36,626 nucleotides of DNA from a virus, in IMG/VR virus record IMGVR_UViG_3300037728_000010, positions 1-36,626 of that record, one strand, 5' to 3'. Shown here in pieces: positions 22,418 to 30,151 of the stretch. The stretch's first letter is position 1. Each line of letters begins with the position of its first letter. Under the pieces are notes generated by a model that was given only the letters and a program-made list of their open reading frames with translations, was not told where the DNA came from and did no database searches. The translations under genes and the position numbers were made by a program.

Positions 22418-23833
22418 ATGAAAGATCAAACAGATAGTGAAATGCTCAAAGAAGCGATGGCTGACGCCAAAACGCTTCGAGAAGTAGCAAAAGAAAACGC
22501 TTTTGACTATCTTCGTGAAGCTTTCACGCCAAAGATTCGTCAAGTTGTAGCCGACCAACTTCAACGGGAAGCCGAAGAAGAAATGGAAGGTGACTACGAC
22601 GAAGAAGACATGGAAGACATGGAAGATGAAGAAGAGGTCGAAATGGACCTTGACGATGAAGACGAAGAAGACGAAGAAGAGGACGAGGAAGAAGAAGATA
22701 TGGAAGAGTCCTTTGGACTTTCCGAGCGCGATTGGGACAATATCGCAAACTTCCTCTCTGAACTCGATGAAGAGGTTGCGGGAGGCGAGCGCCACCGCGA
22801 CCCGGATCTTGCAGACGAGCTTTCTTACGACGAGGTTCAACACGACGGAGGCCACGAAGATGCTCCAATGCTTGACGTGGACGACCACGAAGACGGATAC
22901 GGAGCAATGGCAATGGACGACGTTCACGAGAAGTTGGATCTAGACCGAGTTGTATCCGAACTTGAAGAGGACATTGAAGAAAGGGATCTAGACCGACAAA
23001 TTGACGAGTTTCTTAACGATCTTGAAAATGGTCGTTCCAGAAGCGGCGGTGACGACGTAATGTACGAAATCGACGTGGATGAACTCGAAAGTACGCTTCG
23101 TGAATACGGCGTAACGTCTGTTGACCGAGACGAGCCAATGCAAGAGCCAAGCGCAGTTTCCGGTCCATACGACCAAGTTGTAGACGATCTTATGGACACG
23201 TCTGACGACTACGTAGAGTTTGATTATGGCTACGGATACGGAGAGATGGACTACGAAGCAGAGGACATGCCGGATTCTACCATTGGCGAATCTTACGTAA
23301 GCTATGGCGATCTTCTTCTTGAAGAGGAAGACGACATGGAAGAAATGGATTACGACGAAATGGAAGACGAAGACGAAATGGAAGAGTCTTACCGAAGTCT
23401 TCGTCGTGAAAACGAAAAGCTTAAAGAGCAGCTAGACGAATTTCGACAGGCTTTCAAAATCCTGCGAGAAGAAATGAATGAGGTTAATCTCATTAATAGC
23501 AAACTGCTCTACACGAATAAGCTTACCAATGCGTTCGACCTTAACGAACGCCAAAAGAAACGTGTTATCGATTCCTTTGATCGAGCACAAAATATTCGTG
23601 AGGTCAAGTTGACATACACAAACCTTGCAGAGAACCTTACCGACTCCGCAAGTCAGTCTAGTCAACGGACCAAGAAGGACCAAGCCGAGAGTCTAACAGA
23701 GCAAATTAACCTAAGTTCCTCTAGACAACAAGGCTCTACACGTCCTTCTTCAAATGAGACAAAACAGATTCTCAACGAAGACGCAAGCTTCCCTGAAAGA
23801 ATGAAGAAGCTTGCCGGAATTGAGAATCGGTAA
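22418..23833 (+). CDS. 22: Prohead scaffold core protein (gp22-like), 471 aa
   Basis: Placed directly before the major capsid gene, with the typical strongly acidic composition: runs of Glu/Asp with Met at residues 50-100 and 300-325 (EEDMEDMEDEEEVEMDLD), alternating with helical segments. The C-terminal third is a long helix (RENEKLKEQLDEFRQAFKIL, YTNKLTNAFDLNERQKKRVI) and ends FPERMKKLAGIENR, similar to gp22 relatives in marine T4-like phages. It forms the internal core on which the capsid assembles and is later digested by the gp21-type protease. At 471 aa it is much longer than T4 gp22 (about 270 aa), mainly through added acidic repeats. Confidence 0.9.
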   Translation: MKDQTDSEMLKEAMADAKTLREVAKENAFDYLREAFTPKIRQVVADQLQREAEEEMEGDYDEEDMEDMEDEEEVEMDLDDEDEEDEEEDEEEEDMEESFGLSERDWDNIANFLSELDEEVAGGERHRDPDLADELSYDEVQHDGGHEDAPMLDVDDHEDGYGAMAMDDVHEKLDLDRVVSELEEDIEERDLDRQIDEFLNDLENGRSRSGGDDVMYEIDVDELESTLREYGVTSVDRDEPMQEPSAVSGPYDQVVDDLMDTSDDYVEFDYGYGYGEMDYEAEDMPDSTIGESYVSYGDLLLEEEDDMEEMDYDEMEDEDEMEESYRSLRRENEKLKEQLDEFRQAFKILREEMNEVNLINSKLLYTNKLTNAFDLNERQKKRVIDSFDRAQNIREVKLTYTNLAENLTDSASQSSQRTKKDQAESLTEQINLSSSRQQGSTRPSSNETKQILNEDASFPERMKKLAGIENR

Positions 23834-23910
23834 ACAATAACTCGCAGGAAAAAAGATTTATCATAAGTTACATCATTTACATAACTTAATCAGAATTTCA
23901 TAAAAATCAA

Positions 23911-25626
23911 ATGAGAACTTCTGTAGACCTTAATAAATTTAATCAGGGTAAAAGCCCACAGCAGACCCTGAAAGAAAAATCCCGTGGGCTTGTTAACAAG
24001 TGGGAAAAGACAGGTCTTCTTGAAGGACTTGACCGTGAAGAAGAAACACACGGTCTTGCAATCCTTCTTGAAAACCAGTATCAACAGCTTGTTAACGAAG
24101 CAAATCGAACCGGAACCTCAGAGGGTTCCGAAGAATGGGCGGGTGTTGCTCTCCCATTGGTACGAAGAGTTTTTGGTGAAATCGTTGCGAAGGAATTTGT
24201 TTCGGTTCAGCCGATGAACCTTCCTTCTGGATTGATCTTCTTCCTTGACTTCAAGTATGGCTCCACGCAGCCGGGATTCAACGAGGATGATCTAATCCAC
24301 GGTGACACCGAAGTTGAAGGAGACCCAACCGGAGGATTTTACGGTGAAGGTCGCTTCACGTACTCTATGAACGACCAAACGGTTGAAGGACTTGACTCTA
24401 CAGGTGGAAGCGGAACCGAACGTGTTGTATCCGTTGACACCGTTTCTAAGAGCCGAGTTGACTTCGATCCGGATCTTGTTGGAGTAAATGGAGCAGACCT
24501 TACTGTTGACGGTGACGACCTTCTAAGGGCCGTTACGGTTGACCTTCCGGAGACGGCTGATCCAAACGGTGTTCGCGGATTCACGATTGCGTCTGCAATT
24601 ATTGACCAATTTTATCCGGCACACATCGAGCACATTGGACAGTTTGGTGGCAAGCAGCGAGTTGAGTTCGTTGTTCTTCCGACAACTTCCGGTGCTGTTG
24701 AAACGGCTGGAGACTTCGATTCCGATAACGTAACGGTTGAGTATCAAGTTCAGCCAGAAACGTTCGACCGTGGTGACTTCGAGGATCGTTCCCCGAACCC
24801 TGACGTTGCTGGTCCGGGTGATAACGGAGACTACCCTTCCACAACCAACCCGTCAAGCGGATATGAAATCCTTGACATTCCGGAAATTGACTTCGACTTG
24901 CGTTCCGAGCCGATTGCGGCAAAGACACGTAAATTGAAGGCTGTCTGGACTCCGGAGCTTGCACAGGACCTTAACGCTTATCACTCCATTGACGCAGAGG
25001 CAGAACTAACAAGTATGCTTTCTGAGTACATTTCAATGGAGATTGATCTTGAGATCCTTGACATGCTCATTTCCAACGCTCTAACGCGAGAGTACTGGAG
25101 CACGAAGGTTGGATTTGAGTATGATCCGGCAACTGATTCGTTCGTTGACGCAGGTTCCCAACCGGGTGCCCGTAAGAACGATTGGTTCCAAACGCTAGGA
25201 AACAAGATCCAAAGCGTTTCCAACTCTATCCACCAGAAGACAATGCGTGGTGGTGCAAACTTCCTTGTTTGCTCCCCGCAAGTTGCAACGATTCTTGAGT
25301 CCATTGAAGGATTCAGAACCGACACAGGTGGAGACGAGATGCAGTTCGCTATGGGTGTTCAGCGTGTGGGTACTCTGTACAACAGATTCCAAGTTTACAA
25401 GAACCCATACATGCTTGAAAACATCATTCTTGTTGGATATAGAGGACAAAGCTTCCTTGAAACTGGTGCAGTTTATGCTCCATATATCCCACTCATTATG
25501 ACACCTATCGTGTATGACCCTAACAACTTCACGCCAAGAAGAGGGGTTATGACACGGTATGCGAAGCGCATGGTTCGCCCCGAGTTTTATGGTATCGTAG
25601 TAGTTGATAATCCGGGCCGCGTATAA
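23911..25626 (+). CDS. 23: Major capsid protein (gp23-like), 571 aa
   Basis: Typical T4 gp23 start: WEKTGLLEGL at 31-40, LAILLENQYQQLVNEANR at 49-66, then VALPLVRRVFGEIVAKEFVS and VQPMNLPSGLIFFLDFKYGS. Cleavage by the protease probably falls near LVNE (60-63). Later conserved parts include FDLRSEPIAAKTRKLKAVWT, ELAQDLNAYHSIDAEAELTS, MRGGANFLVCSPQVATILES and the C-terminal MTPIVYDPNNFTPRRGVMTR. Residues about 130-300 hold an Asp/Gly-rich insertion-domain region. Codon use is more biased than in neighbours (few rare Arg/Leu codons), as for a highly expressed gene. A strong terminator follows at 25655. Confidence 0.97.
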   Translation: MRTSVDLNKFNQGKSPQQTLKEKSRGLVNKWEKTGLLEGLDREEETHGLAILLENQYQQLVNEANRTGTSEGSEEWAGVALPLVRRVFGEIVAKEFVSVQPMNLPSGLIFFLDFKYGSTQPGFNEDDLIHGDTEVEGDPTGGFYGEGRFTYSMNDQTVEGLDSTGGSGTERVVSVDTVSKSRVDFDPDLVGVNGADLTVDGDDLLRAVTVDLPETADPNGVRGFTIASAIIDQFYPAHIEHIGQFGGKQRVEFVVLPTTSGAVETAGDFDSDNVTVEYQVQPETFDRGDFEDRSPNPDVAGPGDNGDYPSTTNPSSGYEILDIPEIDFDLRSEPIAAKTRKLKAVWTPELAQDLNAYHSIDAEAELTSMLSEYISMEIDLEILDMLISNALTREYWSTKVGFEYDPATDSFVDAGSQPGARKNDWFQTLGNKIQSVSNSIHQKTMRGGANFLVCSPQVATILESIEGFRTDTGGDEMQFAMGVQRVGTLYNRFQVYKNPYMLENIILVGYRGQSFLETGAVYAPYIPLIMTPIVYDPNNFTPRRGVMTRYAKRMVRPEFYGIVVVDNPGRV

Positions 25627-25654
25627 GGTTTAGGACCTTACATATCACAAAAAG

Positions 25655-25689
25655 AAAAAAGGGATGAGCTTTTGGCTCATCCCTTTTTT
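25655..25689. terminator. Bidirectional hairpin terminator
   Basis: A perfect 15-bp inverted repeat: AAAAAAGGGATGAGC (25655-25669), loop TTTTG, GCTCATCCCTTTTTT (25675-25689). It has a T-tract when read in either direction. It ends transcription of the capsid unit from the left and of the - strand array from the right, whose last gene stops at 25689-25691. Confidence 0.93.
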
Positions 25690-26522
25690 CATTGTCTAAA
25701 CTGTTTTCTAGCTTCACGGAGACCACATCCGAAATGTTTTTTGAGTTTGCGGGTAATTGTGTTTTGTGAAACATCAAAATATTCAGCCAATTCTTTTGAT
25801 TTTAACTCTTCTTTAACTTTTTGTTTTAGTTCTGTCTTTGAAATTTCTTTGTAGTTCACATTTGCCTTTCCAGTCCCTTTTCCTTTTCTACCTTTACTAA
25901 TTTTATCTTTCCAAGTAACATTTCTTCCTTGAAGTGTTTCCGAAATTTTCTTTCTGTGTTTTTCATGATTCATTGGGTTGTCGTATTCACGGTTTGATAG
26001 ACGTTTACAACGACTTTTATAACGTTGTTTTCCTTTTTCCTCACCATATCGTTCGATAAACCATTCAAGAGTATACCGACCTTCAGCACGGTCTTTCATA
26101 AGCTGAAGAGTTTCTTCGGTATGTTCTTTCCCCCACATCCCGTTGTTTTCTCCAGAATTGATCTTTTTCATTTTTTCAACGATTTCATTGTATCTTGGGT
26201 GTTTTGGTCCCCAAGTGTAACCACCAATAGCATCCGGGCTTATATTGTATCCCTTTGGGTTTTCCCACGGAAAAGGTTTTACATCGTCAAGCCACTGCTG
26301 CTCAATTTGAAGAAGATGTTCGGTTTCCGGGACTTGCTCTAATACCCGAAATACAAAAGCCTCTTCCCCGTACTGGTTCCAAGAGTGTTGGAGGTACGGG
26401 GAAGAGTGGACACCTTTTCGAAGCATCGAGCGGTGTTCAACCATTCGTCTCCGAAAATTTTCGGTGGACCCGATGTATGACCTTTCGGTTTTTGTATTTC
26501 GAATTTCGTAGATGTAGTTCAT
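25689..26522 (-). CDS. GIY-YIG homing endonuclease with NUMOD motifs, 277 aa
   Basis: N-terminal GIY-YIG domain: MNYIYEIRNTKTERSYIGST followed by ENFRRRMVEHRS, with catalytic-type Tyr, Gly, Arg and a later Glu in QIEQQWLDD. The middle has NUMOD3-like DNA-binding motifs (SGENNGMWGKEHTEET, HRKKISETLQGRNVTWKDKI) and a GKGTGKANVNY turn. The C-terminus has an HTH (LAEYFDVSQNTITRKLKKHF). It is a free-standing homing endonuclease of the Seg/I-TevI type, placed convergently to the major capsid gene. The product nicks or cuts a homologous locus to spread its gene; the target is probably nearby. Confidence 0.92.
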   Translation of the reverse strand: MNYIYEIRNTKTERSYIGSTENFRRRMVEHRSMLRKGVHSSPYLQHSWNQYGEEAFVFRVLEQVPETEHLLQIEQQWLDDVKPFPWENPKGYNISPDAIGGYTWGPKHPRYNEIVEKMKKINSGENNGMWGKEHTEETLQLMKDRAEGRYTLEWFIERYGEEKGKQRYKSRCKRLSNREYDNPMNHEKHRKKISETLQGRNVTWKDKISKGRKGKGTGKANVNYKEISKTELKQKVKEELKSKELAEYFDVSQNTITRKLKKHFGCGLREARKQFRQ

Positions 26523-26527
26523 CGCCT

Positions 26528-26772
26528 CTACAGTACAGATACAGGTTCTAAAAGTTCACAAACAATTTCAGGGTCTTCGGGAGTGTGTTTAATTTTGGCT
26601 AAAAAGTTACGTTTTAATTGAACTAGTGGCAAAGGTTCTTCCGGATATCCCTTTTTAATTTTTCAACTTCCCAAATGTCTATTCTTCGAAAACATAAAGA
26701 AAGCTTTTTCATAGCAGTTGTTGACGTAAGCCAACCATTTAGGTTTTCTTTTGTGCTTGACAAAATTACCAT
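26528..26772 (-). pseudogene. Small gene with probable frameshift (49 aa intact part)
   Basis: From ATG at 26772 the zero frame gives MVILSSTKENLNGWLTSTTA and ends at a TAG at 26623-26625 (49 aa). Around the A5 run at 26652-26656 a -1 shift continues in a second open stretch: KKGYPEEPLPLVQLKRNFLA, KIKHTPEDPEIVCELLEPVS to TAG at 26528. The join gives one coherent protein of about 80 aa. The heptamer is a poor slippery site, so mutation or sequencing error is more likely than programmed shifting. The first residues match other mini-proteins of this array. Overlaps the preceding gene's end by 7 nt. Confidence 0.5.
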
Positions 26773-26954
26773 TTCTTTATATTTTCATTTACGAGTCTTT
26801 CTTTAAGAACTTGAACGCTTTGGTTTTTTCTCCACCCCTTTATGTTTCGAATTGAAATTGGAAACGGTTTGTGCCACCCGTTCTCGTAAAGTTCGTCTTC
26901 GACCCATTCGTTAACGATTTTTGAAGTGTTGTAGTTTGCCGTTAGTATAATCAT
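26766..26954 (-). CDS. Mini-protein of the hydrophobic-start set, 62 aa
   Basis: MIILTANYNTSKIVNEWVED, then PFPISIRNIKGWRKNQSVQV and LKERLVNENIKKW. A first beta strand of only aliphatic residues, an amphipathic helix with W, and a second basic helix. It resembles the 27355-27531 gene (MIVVFKTKEAKRFLKR ... NPEVFIHNQKTLQRAKEKI) in both halves, so the two are probably paralogues. Function unknown; host-takeover mini-proteins of phages have this size. Confidence 0.65.
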   Translation of the reverse strand: MIILTANYNTSKIVNEWVEDELYENGWHKPFPISIRNIKGWRKNQSVQVLKERLVNENIKKW

Positions 26955-26968
26955 TGGTTCAATAAAGA

Positions 26969-27358
26969 CTATTCGTTGACGTAATCATTGAAAGCCGAAG
27001 ACCCAAGATAATCCCACCACTGCTTAAAACACGTTGCCTCTTTTTTTGTTTCGAAGAGAATAAGAATTTCGTGTATATACCTACGTCGGTCTCTCGTAAT
27101 AATTCCTTCTTCGGGAAGCCCAAACACGTGATCTGCGGCTTTCGGCACTGAATCGGGAAGGCACTTGTCTACCCGAAACTTTTCGAGTCCACCCCTTCCC
27201 CAAAACCATTTGATGAAGTGCCGTGCTCCGGAGTCGTCACGAAATTCAAGAAGCACTTCATACGGTTCTGTGGGGCGAGATGTTTCTTCTTTTTTTGTTC
27301 CGGTTTTAACTTTGGATTTAACGCTAACCCGGTCAAATTTTTCTTTCTCCGAACTCAT
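26969..27358 (-). CDS. Hypothetical protein, 129 aa
   Basis: The start chosen is ATG 27358 (MSSEKEKFDRVSVKSKVKTG), which overlaps the preceding stop as ATGA; a longer frame to 27472 would run through that gene. The first 40 residues are basic and polar, then an alpha/beta domain (YEVLLEFRDDSGARHFIKWF, VPKAADHVFGLPEEGI). The C-terminus (HEILILFETKKEATCFKQWW) resembles the N-terminal strand-helix unit of the mini-proteins here, suggesting domain sharing. Family unknown. Confidence 0.7.
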   Translation of the reverse strand: MSSEKEKFDRVSVKSKVKTGTKKEETSRPTEPYEVLLEFRDDSGARHFIKWFWGRGGLEKFRVDKCLPDSVPKAADHVFGLPEEGIITRDRRRYIHEILILFETKKEATCFKQWWDYLGSSAFNDYVNE

Positions 27359-27531
27359 ACTATCTTTCCGTGTTTTGAAGCTTCGATAATTTTTTCTTTT
27401 GCTCTTTGAAGCGTTTTTTGGTTGTGTATGAAAACTTCGGGGTTTACGGCAACGTCGTTGTACGACCCCCAAAGAGAAATGTACCTTTTCAAAAATCGTT
27501 TGGCTTCTTTGGTTTTAAAAACAACAATCAT
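27355..27531 (-). CDS. Mini-protein of the hydrophobic-start set, 58 aa
   Basis: ATG at 27531, TGA at 27355-27357. MIVVFKTKEAKRFLKRYISL, then WGSYNDVAVNPEVFIHNQKT and LQRAKEKIIEASKHGKIV. Both ends are ATGA overlaps with neighbours, good evidence that it is translated. The strand-helix start recurs in other genes of the array. Unknown function. Confidence 0.72.
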   Translation of the reverse strand: MIVVFKTKEAKRFLKRYISLWGSYNDVAVNPEVFIHNQKTLQRAKEKIIEASKHGKIV

Positions 27532-28049
27532 TGGTGGTTTTTGAGTACCTTTCGTATTGGTGGTTCAACAAACTTGTTCACGTCTTGGATAGCAGAAAAC
27601 GTAGACGAAACCAGCTCTTCCGGGTCTTCAAAGTCTTTGATTTTCGCGTGCATATATCCTTCCACCCAATCCTTCCCACAGCCTACGGCGGCAAACTTGT
27701 GTTTATCGGGGGACAAATGTCTTGGGGCTTTCGAGTTGTAAAGCCGAACGATGTGCTGGCTGTCTATGGCTATTCCCTTCATTCCGTTGTCCCCCTTTTT
27801 TTCTTCAAAACGCCGAAGAACTTTTTTCATATGGTATGGTTTAACAGACTTTTTACTTTCGGTCTTTATCTCTTTTAACACTTGAATGTCTTCCCAAGAG
27901 TTTACAAGACCGTATAAGACCCCTTCAATTTTTTGAATTTTTCTTGGACTTTTCACAACTTCAAAGTTGCCGTTGCTACTGTTAAACCCTCCGGAGTCTG
28001 CTGCGATTATAGACTTTTCGTTATATGAAACTCCAATTACCAAGGACAT
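27528..28049 (-). CDS. HslV/proteasome-like Ntn-hydrolase, 173 aa
   Basis: The start MSLVIGVSYNEKSIIAADSG with PRKIQKIEGVLYGLVNS matches the N-terminal core of HslV and proteasome beta subunits: strand, turn, IIAADS (D18, or Asp17 after Met removal) and the Lys-containing RKIQKI strand. Later MKGIAIDSQHIVRLYNS and KFAAVGCGKDWVEGYMHAKI correspond to the iGxGxxyA block. Length fits HslV (about 175 aa). HslV uses N-terminal Thr; here the residue after Met is Ser, which could serve as the nucleophile. I infer a small threonine/serine-type peptidase, or an inactive relative. No HslU-type ATPase is seen in the window. Confidence 0.75.
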   Translation of the reverse strand: MSLVIGVSYNEKSIIAADSGGFNSSNGNFEVVKSPRKIQKIEGVLYGLVNSWEDIQVLKEIKTESKKSVKPYHMKKVLRRFEEKKGDNGMKGIAIDSQHIVRLYNSKAPRHLSPDKHKFAAVGCGKDWVEGYMHAKIKDFEDPEELVSSTFSAIQDVNKFVEPPIRKVLKNHQ

Positions 28050-28052
28050 GTG

Positions 28053-28292
28053 TTATTTGATCTCTATTTTTTTCGTGAATACGTTGCTCTTTTCGTAAAA
28101 CTGCTTTGAAGGCACACTTATGGCCTGTTTGATTTGCTTTTTTGTCCCCTTTAATCCTTTATGATATACCGGATGAAGGATGTGGTCTTTTGAAAATTCT
28201 CGATACTCCATAGGTACCCCGTCCTCTGGATATTCCATTACGTAGTTGCGCCACTCTTTTCTTTCCGTCTTGTCTTTCAAATATACAATCAT
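28053..28292 (-). CDS. Mini-protein of the hydrophobic-start set, 79 aa
   Basis: Start at 28292 (MIVYLKDKTERKEWRNYVME) gives an ATGA overlap with the preceding gene; the frame itself extends to 28331. The rest (FSKDHILHPVYHKGLKGTKK, KQFYEKSNVFTKKIEIK) is basic. The first strand plus charged helix resembles the 27355-27531 protein. Family unknown. It precedes the Ntn-hydrolase gene by 3 nt. Confidence 0.7.
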   Translation of the reverse strand: MIVYLKDKTERKEWRNYVMEYPEDGVPMEYREFSKDHILHPVYHKGLKGTKKQIKQAISVPSKQFYEKSNVFTKKIEIK

Positions 28293-28606
28293 ACTTTTTG
28301 GACATGTCTGTTTGAACCAACCTTCGACCATCCAAGATGCATCCAGTAGCTGTCGTATATGCTATGGCAACGGCAATAGAACGGAAGAAAATCCGGGTAC
28401 TCTACACCTTCCGGGCACTCGGAGTCGTAATAAAGCCCCGTGTCCTCTCTGTAAAGAAACGTGTGGAGGGGGCCGCGCTTTACCTTGTACCTGCTGTCTT
28501 CTTGATTTACGGCTTCTGCAAACAACTTACATGACCCTTGGTTGATCTCTTCTTTTCCTTTTGATTCCCAATCCTCTCGCTTTAAAACCTTTTCAATCGC
28601 ATTCAT
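28289..28606 (-). CDS. Small Cys/His/Asp protein, papain- or transglutaminase-like candidate, 105 aa
   Basis: Residues 21-31 are INQGSCKLFAE (C26), followed by GPLHTFLYRE (H48) and GLYYDSECPEGVEYPDFLPF (D61). The order Cys at a helix start, His on a strand, Asp soon after, with PEGVxxxxxLPFYCR, resembles small papain-fold or transglutaminase-like proteins found in phages. Whether it is active is unknown. It shares 14 nt with the preceding gene and 4 nt with the next, so the array is tightly packed. Confidence 0.62.
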   Translation of the reverse strand: MNAIEKVLKREDWESKGKEEINQGSCKLFAEAVNQEDSRYKVKRGPLHTFLYREDTGLYYDSECPEGVEYPDFLPFYCRCHSIYDSYWMHLGWSKVGSNRHVQKV

Positions 28607-29021
28607 TTTCTGTTTGATCTGTTGTTAGTTTCATTCGCCCTTTCCCGTCTTCGGCCCAAAAGAAAAGCTCTTCTCCTTCAACCTTTCCTTTCACCGGGGT
28701 TGAGTCCCGGAAGTGAAAATGCTTTTGCCGAAACGGGTTGTAAAACACGTTCGGATTTTTTTCTTCACTTGAATGGCCTTCGTACGTCCCCACAACGTAG
28801 GCGCAAAGGTCTCTCTGGCCTTCGTTTACGACCCTTTCGTAAGAACCGTCCATGACTCGAAACTCCGGATCGGATACCTTTACAACTTCGTCGGTCATGT
28901 AAAGCATTTTTCCGTAGTTTGGGCCACTTGCGGCTTTCACAACGATAAGACCTTTGTTTAGGTTCATTCGAACCCGAACTCTATCACCTTTTTTTGGAAC
29001 GTTTCGTTTTACGTCTTTCAT
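28593..29021 (-). CDS. Hypothetical protein with SH3-like start, 142 aa
   Basis: MKDVKRNVPKKGDRVRVRMN, then LIVVKAASGPNYGKMLYMTD looks like a small beta-barrel (SH3/KOW-like) opening. Later parts read VVGTYEGHSSEEKNPNVFYN and PFRQKHFHFRDSTPVKGKVE. I recall similar phage proteins whose last part describes a YNPFxxxxF block, but no function is known. Start overlaps none; stop lies inside the next gene (14 nt). Confidence 0.68.
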   Translation of the reverse strand: MKDVKRNVPKKGDRVRVRMNLNKGLIVVKAASGPNYGKMLYMTDEVVKVSDPEFRVMDGSYERVVNEGQRDLCAYVVGTYEGHSSEEKNPNVFYNPFRQKHFHFRDSTPVKGKVEGEELFFWAEDGKGRMKLTTDQTENECD

Positions 29022-29041
29022 ATTTGTTTTTGGGTTTTCCT

Positions 29042-29266
29042 TTATACTTGTCGAGTGTATCCAACTTCTACCTTTGAAGCTTCTTGAAGAGCCTCTTCTT
29101 TCGACGTTGAGAAAAACGTAATTGGCTTGTCCGTCTCCCGCCCGTGGTTGCTTACCCGGACTTCAACAACGGCTACGTAATAGGTTTCTCCCTCAAGCTC
29201 GAAGCTATGGTCGATGTACGGCTCTTCGCTGTATACTTTAATGACGTGATCAGTTGTCGTGTTCAT
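29042..29266 (-). CDS. Hypothetical small protein, 74 aa
   Basis: MNTTTDHVIKVYSEEPYIDH, then FELEGETYYVAVVEVRVSNH and ITFFSTSKEEALQEASKVEV. Beta strands followed by a helix with TSKEEALQEA, the arrangement often seen in small phage proteins that bind others. It overlaps the preceding TM gene by 17 nt. No family known. Confidence 0.66.
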   Translation of the reverse strand: MNTTTDHVIKVYSEEPYIDHSFELEGETYYVAVVEVRVSNHGRETDKPITFFSTSKEEALQEASKVEVGYTRQV

Positions 29267-29384
29267 TTTCTTCTTTGATTTGCTTGTAAATTTTATATCC
29301 TTGCGTTATTAAAAGTGAACCTGTGCCAAAAAGCATGTAGAGCAAAACAAGAGTTACAATCAAATAGTGGTCAAGTGGGTTCAT
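29250..29384 (-). CDS. Single-TM mini-protein, 44 aa
   Basis: ATG at 29384, TGA at 29250-29252. MNPLDHYLIVTLVLLYMLFG followed by TGSLLITQGYKIYKQIKEEN: one membrane helix (residues 7-26) and a short charged tail. The start overlaps the stop of the DNA glycosylase gene as ATGA, and its end overlaps the next gene by 17 nt, which supports translation. Function unknown. Confidence 0.68.
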   Translation of the reverse strand: MNPLDHYLIVTLVLLYMLFGTGSLLITQGYKIYKQIKEENEHDN

Positions 29385-29941
29385 GAGCTTTTGCTATACC
29401 GTTTCCAAATTTCTAAATCCAAATGAGCCGGGTGCCTTCCTCTTTTCCGGCACTCTGAAAGATAATGGGTTTCAATTCTTTTGTATCTGTTTCCGGACGG
29501 GGTAGACTTTGGAACTTCATACCCTAGACTTTTCATCCACTTTAAAATGTGTGTGTCCAAGCACGCAACGTTTGCTTCTTCTCTTGAATGCAAAATAAAG
29601 TACCTTGAAGTTTTTGGCCCAATTCCCGAATAGGTTTCAAGCTCTTTCTTTGAAATTGTTTCAAGATTCGGCTTTTCTTTTGCAAGGCTTTTAAATCCGG
29701 GGACAAGTGTTGTGTACTTTCCCATTTTTACTTTCTTCAAGTTGCTTTCAAGAACGCCTTTTTCTACCATAGATTCAATTTTTTCAAAAGGTGTCTGGCC
29801 TTCTTCTAAACTCAAAAACTCTTCTAACTTCTTTGATTGAACCTTGGCGGTTTTTCCGGCTACACACATACCAAACAAAAGAAACTCTTGAAGCTCTTTT
29901 TTGGTCCTGTTAAAGTTTGTTACATCGTTTTCATCTACCAT
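29381..29941 (-). CDS. HhH-GPD DNA glycosylase-like protein, 186 aa
   Basis: Base-excision repair enzyme of the HhH-GPD superfamily. The helix-hairpin-helix is at residues 103-118 (TYSGIGPKTSRYFILH, with K110), and the catalytic Asp in ACLDTHILKWMKSLGY (D129). GIGPKTSRYF with LDTHILKW recalls thermostable 8-oxoguanine glycosylases (Ogg2/AGOG-type) more than MutY or Nth: there is no FeS Cys cluster. The N-terminal half is a helical bundle (KKELQEFLLFGMCVAGKTAK). It would remove damaged bases from phage or host DNA. The next gene overlaps as ATGA. Confidence 0.85.
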   Translation of the reverse strand: MVDENDVTNFNRTKKELQEFLLFGMCVAGKTAKVQSKKLEEFLSLEEGQTPFEKIESMVEKGVLESNLKKVKMGKYTTLVPGFKSLAKEKPNLETISKKELETYSGIGPKTSRYFILHSREEANVACLDTHILKWMKSLGYEVPKSTPSGNRYKRIETHYLSECRKRGRHPAHLDLEIWKRYSKSS

Positions 29942-29978
29942 TCTTTTGTTTTTGTTTGAAGTTCGTTCGTTTACCTTT

Positions 29979-30143
29979 CTACCAGTTTTCGTTGAAGTCT
30001 TTCTTGATTAGGTTTTCGTATATTCGCACTTGCTTTTTGTCGCCTCTAACAAGATTTACAAGTGCCACATTTTCAAAATTTTGTTCTCTTACGTCATACC
30101 AATGTTCTATCGGTTCTTCCCGCTCAATGACCACAATTATCAT
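29979..30143 (-). CDS. Mini-protein of the hydrophobic-start set, 54 aa
   Basis: ATG at 30143, TAG at 29979-29981. MIIVVIEREEPIEHWYDVRE, then FENVALVNLVRGDKKQVRIY and ENLIKKDFNENW. Beta-rich small protein with the aliphatic start also found in six or more other genes of this strand. It lies 8 nt after the 190-aa gene and 37 nt before the glycosylase gene, filling an otherwise empty gap. Confidence 0.65.
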   Translation of the reverse strand: MIIVVIEREEPIEHWYDVREQNFENVALVNLVRGDKKQVRIYENLIKKDFNENW

Positions 30144-30151
30144 CCGGTCTT

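Noticed and set aside
22361-22927. 188- and 129-codon - strand ORFs under the scaffold gene
   Set aside because: They mirror the GAA/GAC repeats of the acidic scaffold gene, giving Phe/Val- or Leu/Arg-rich translations typical of antisense shadows.
25655-25689. Hairpin considered as an attachment site or IS end
   Set aside because: Perfect stem with A- and T-tracts on both sides and position between convergent genes make it a terminator; no integrase or transposase is present.
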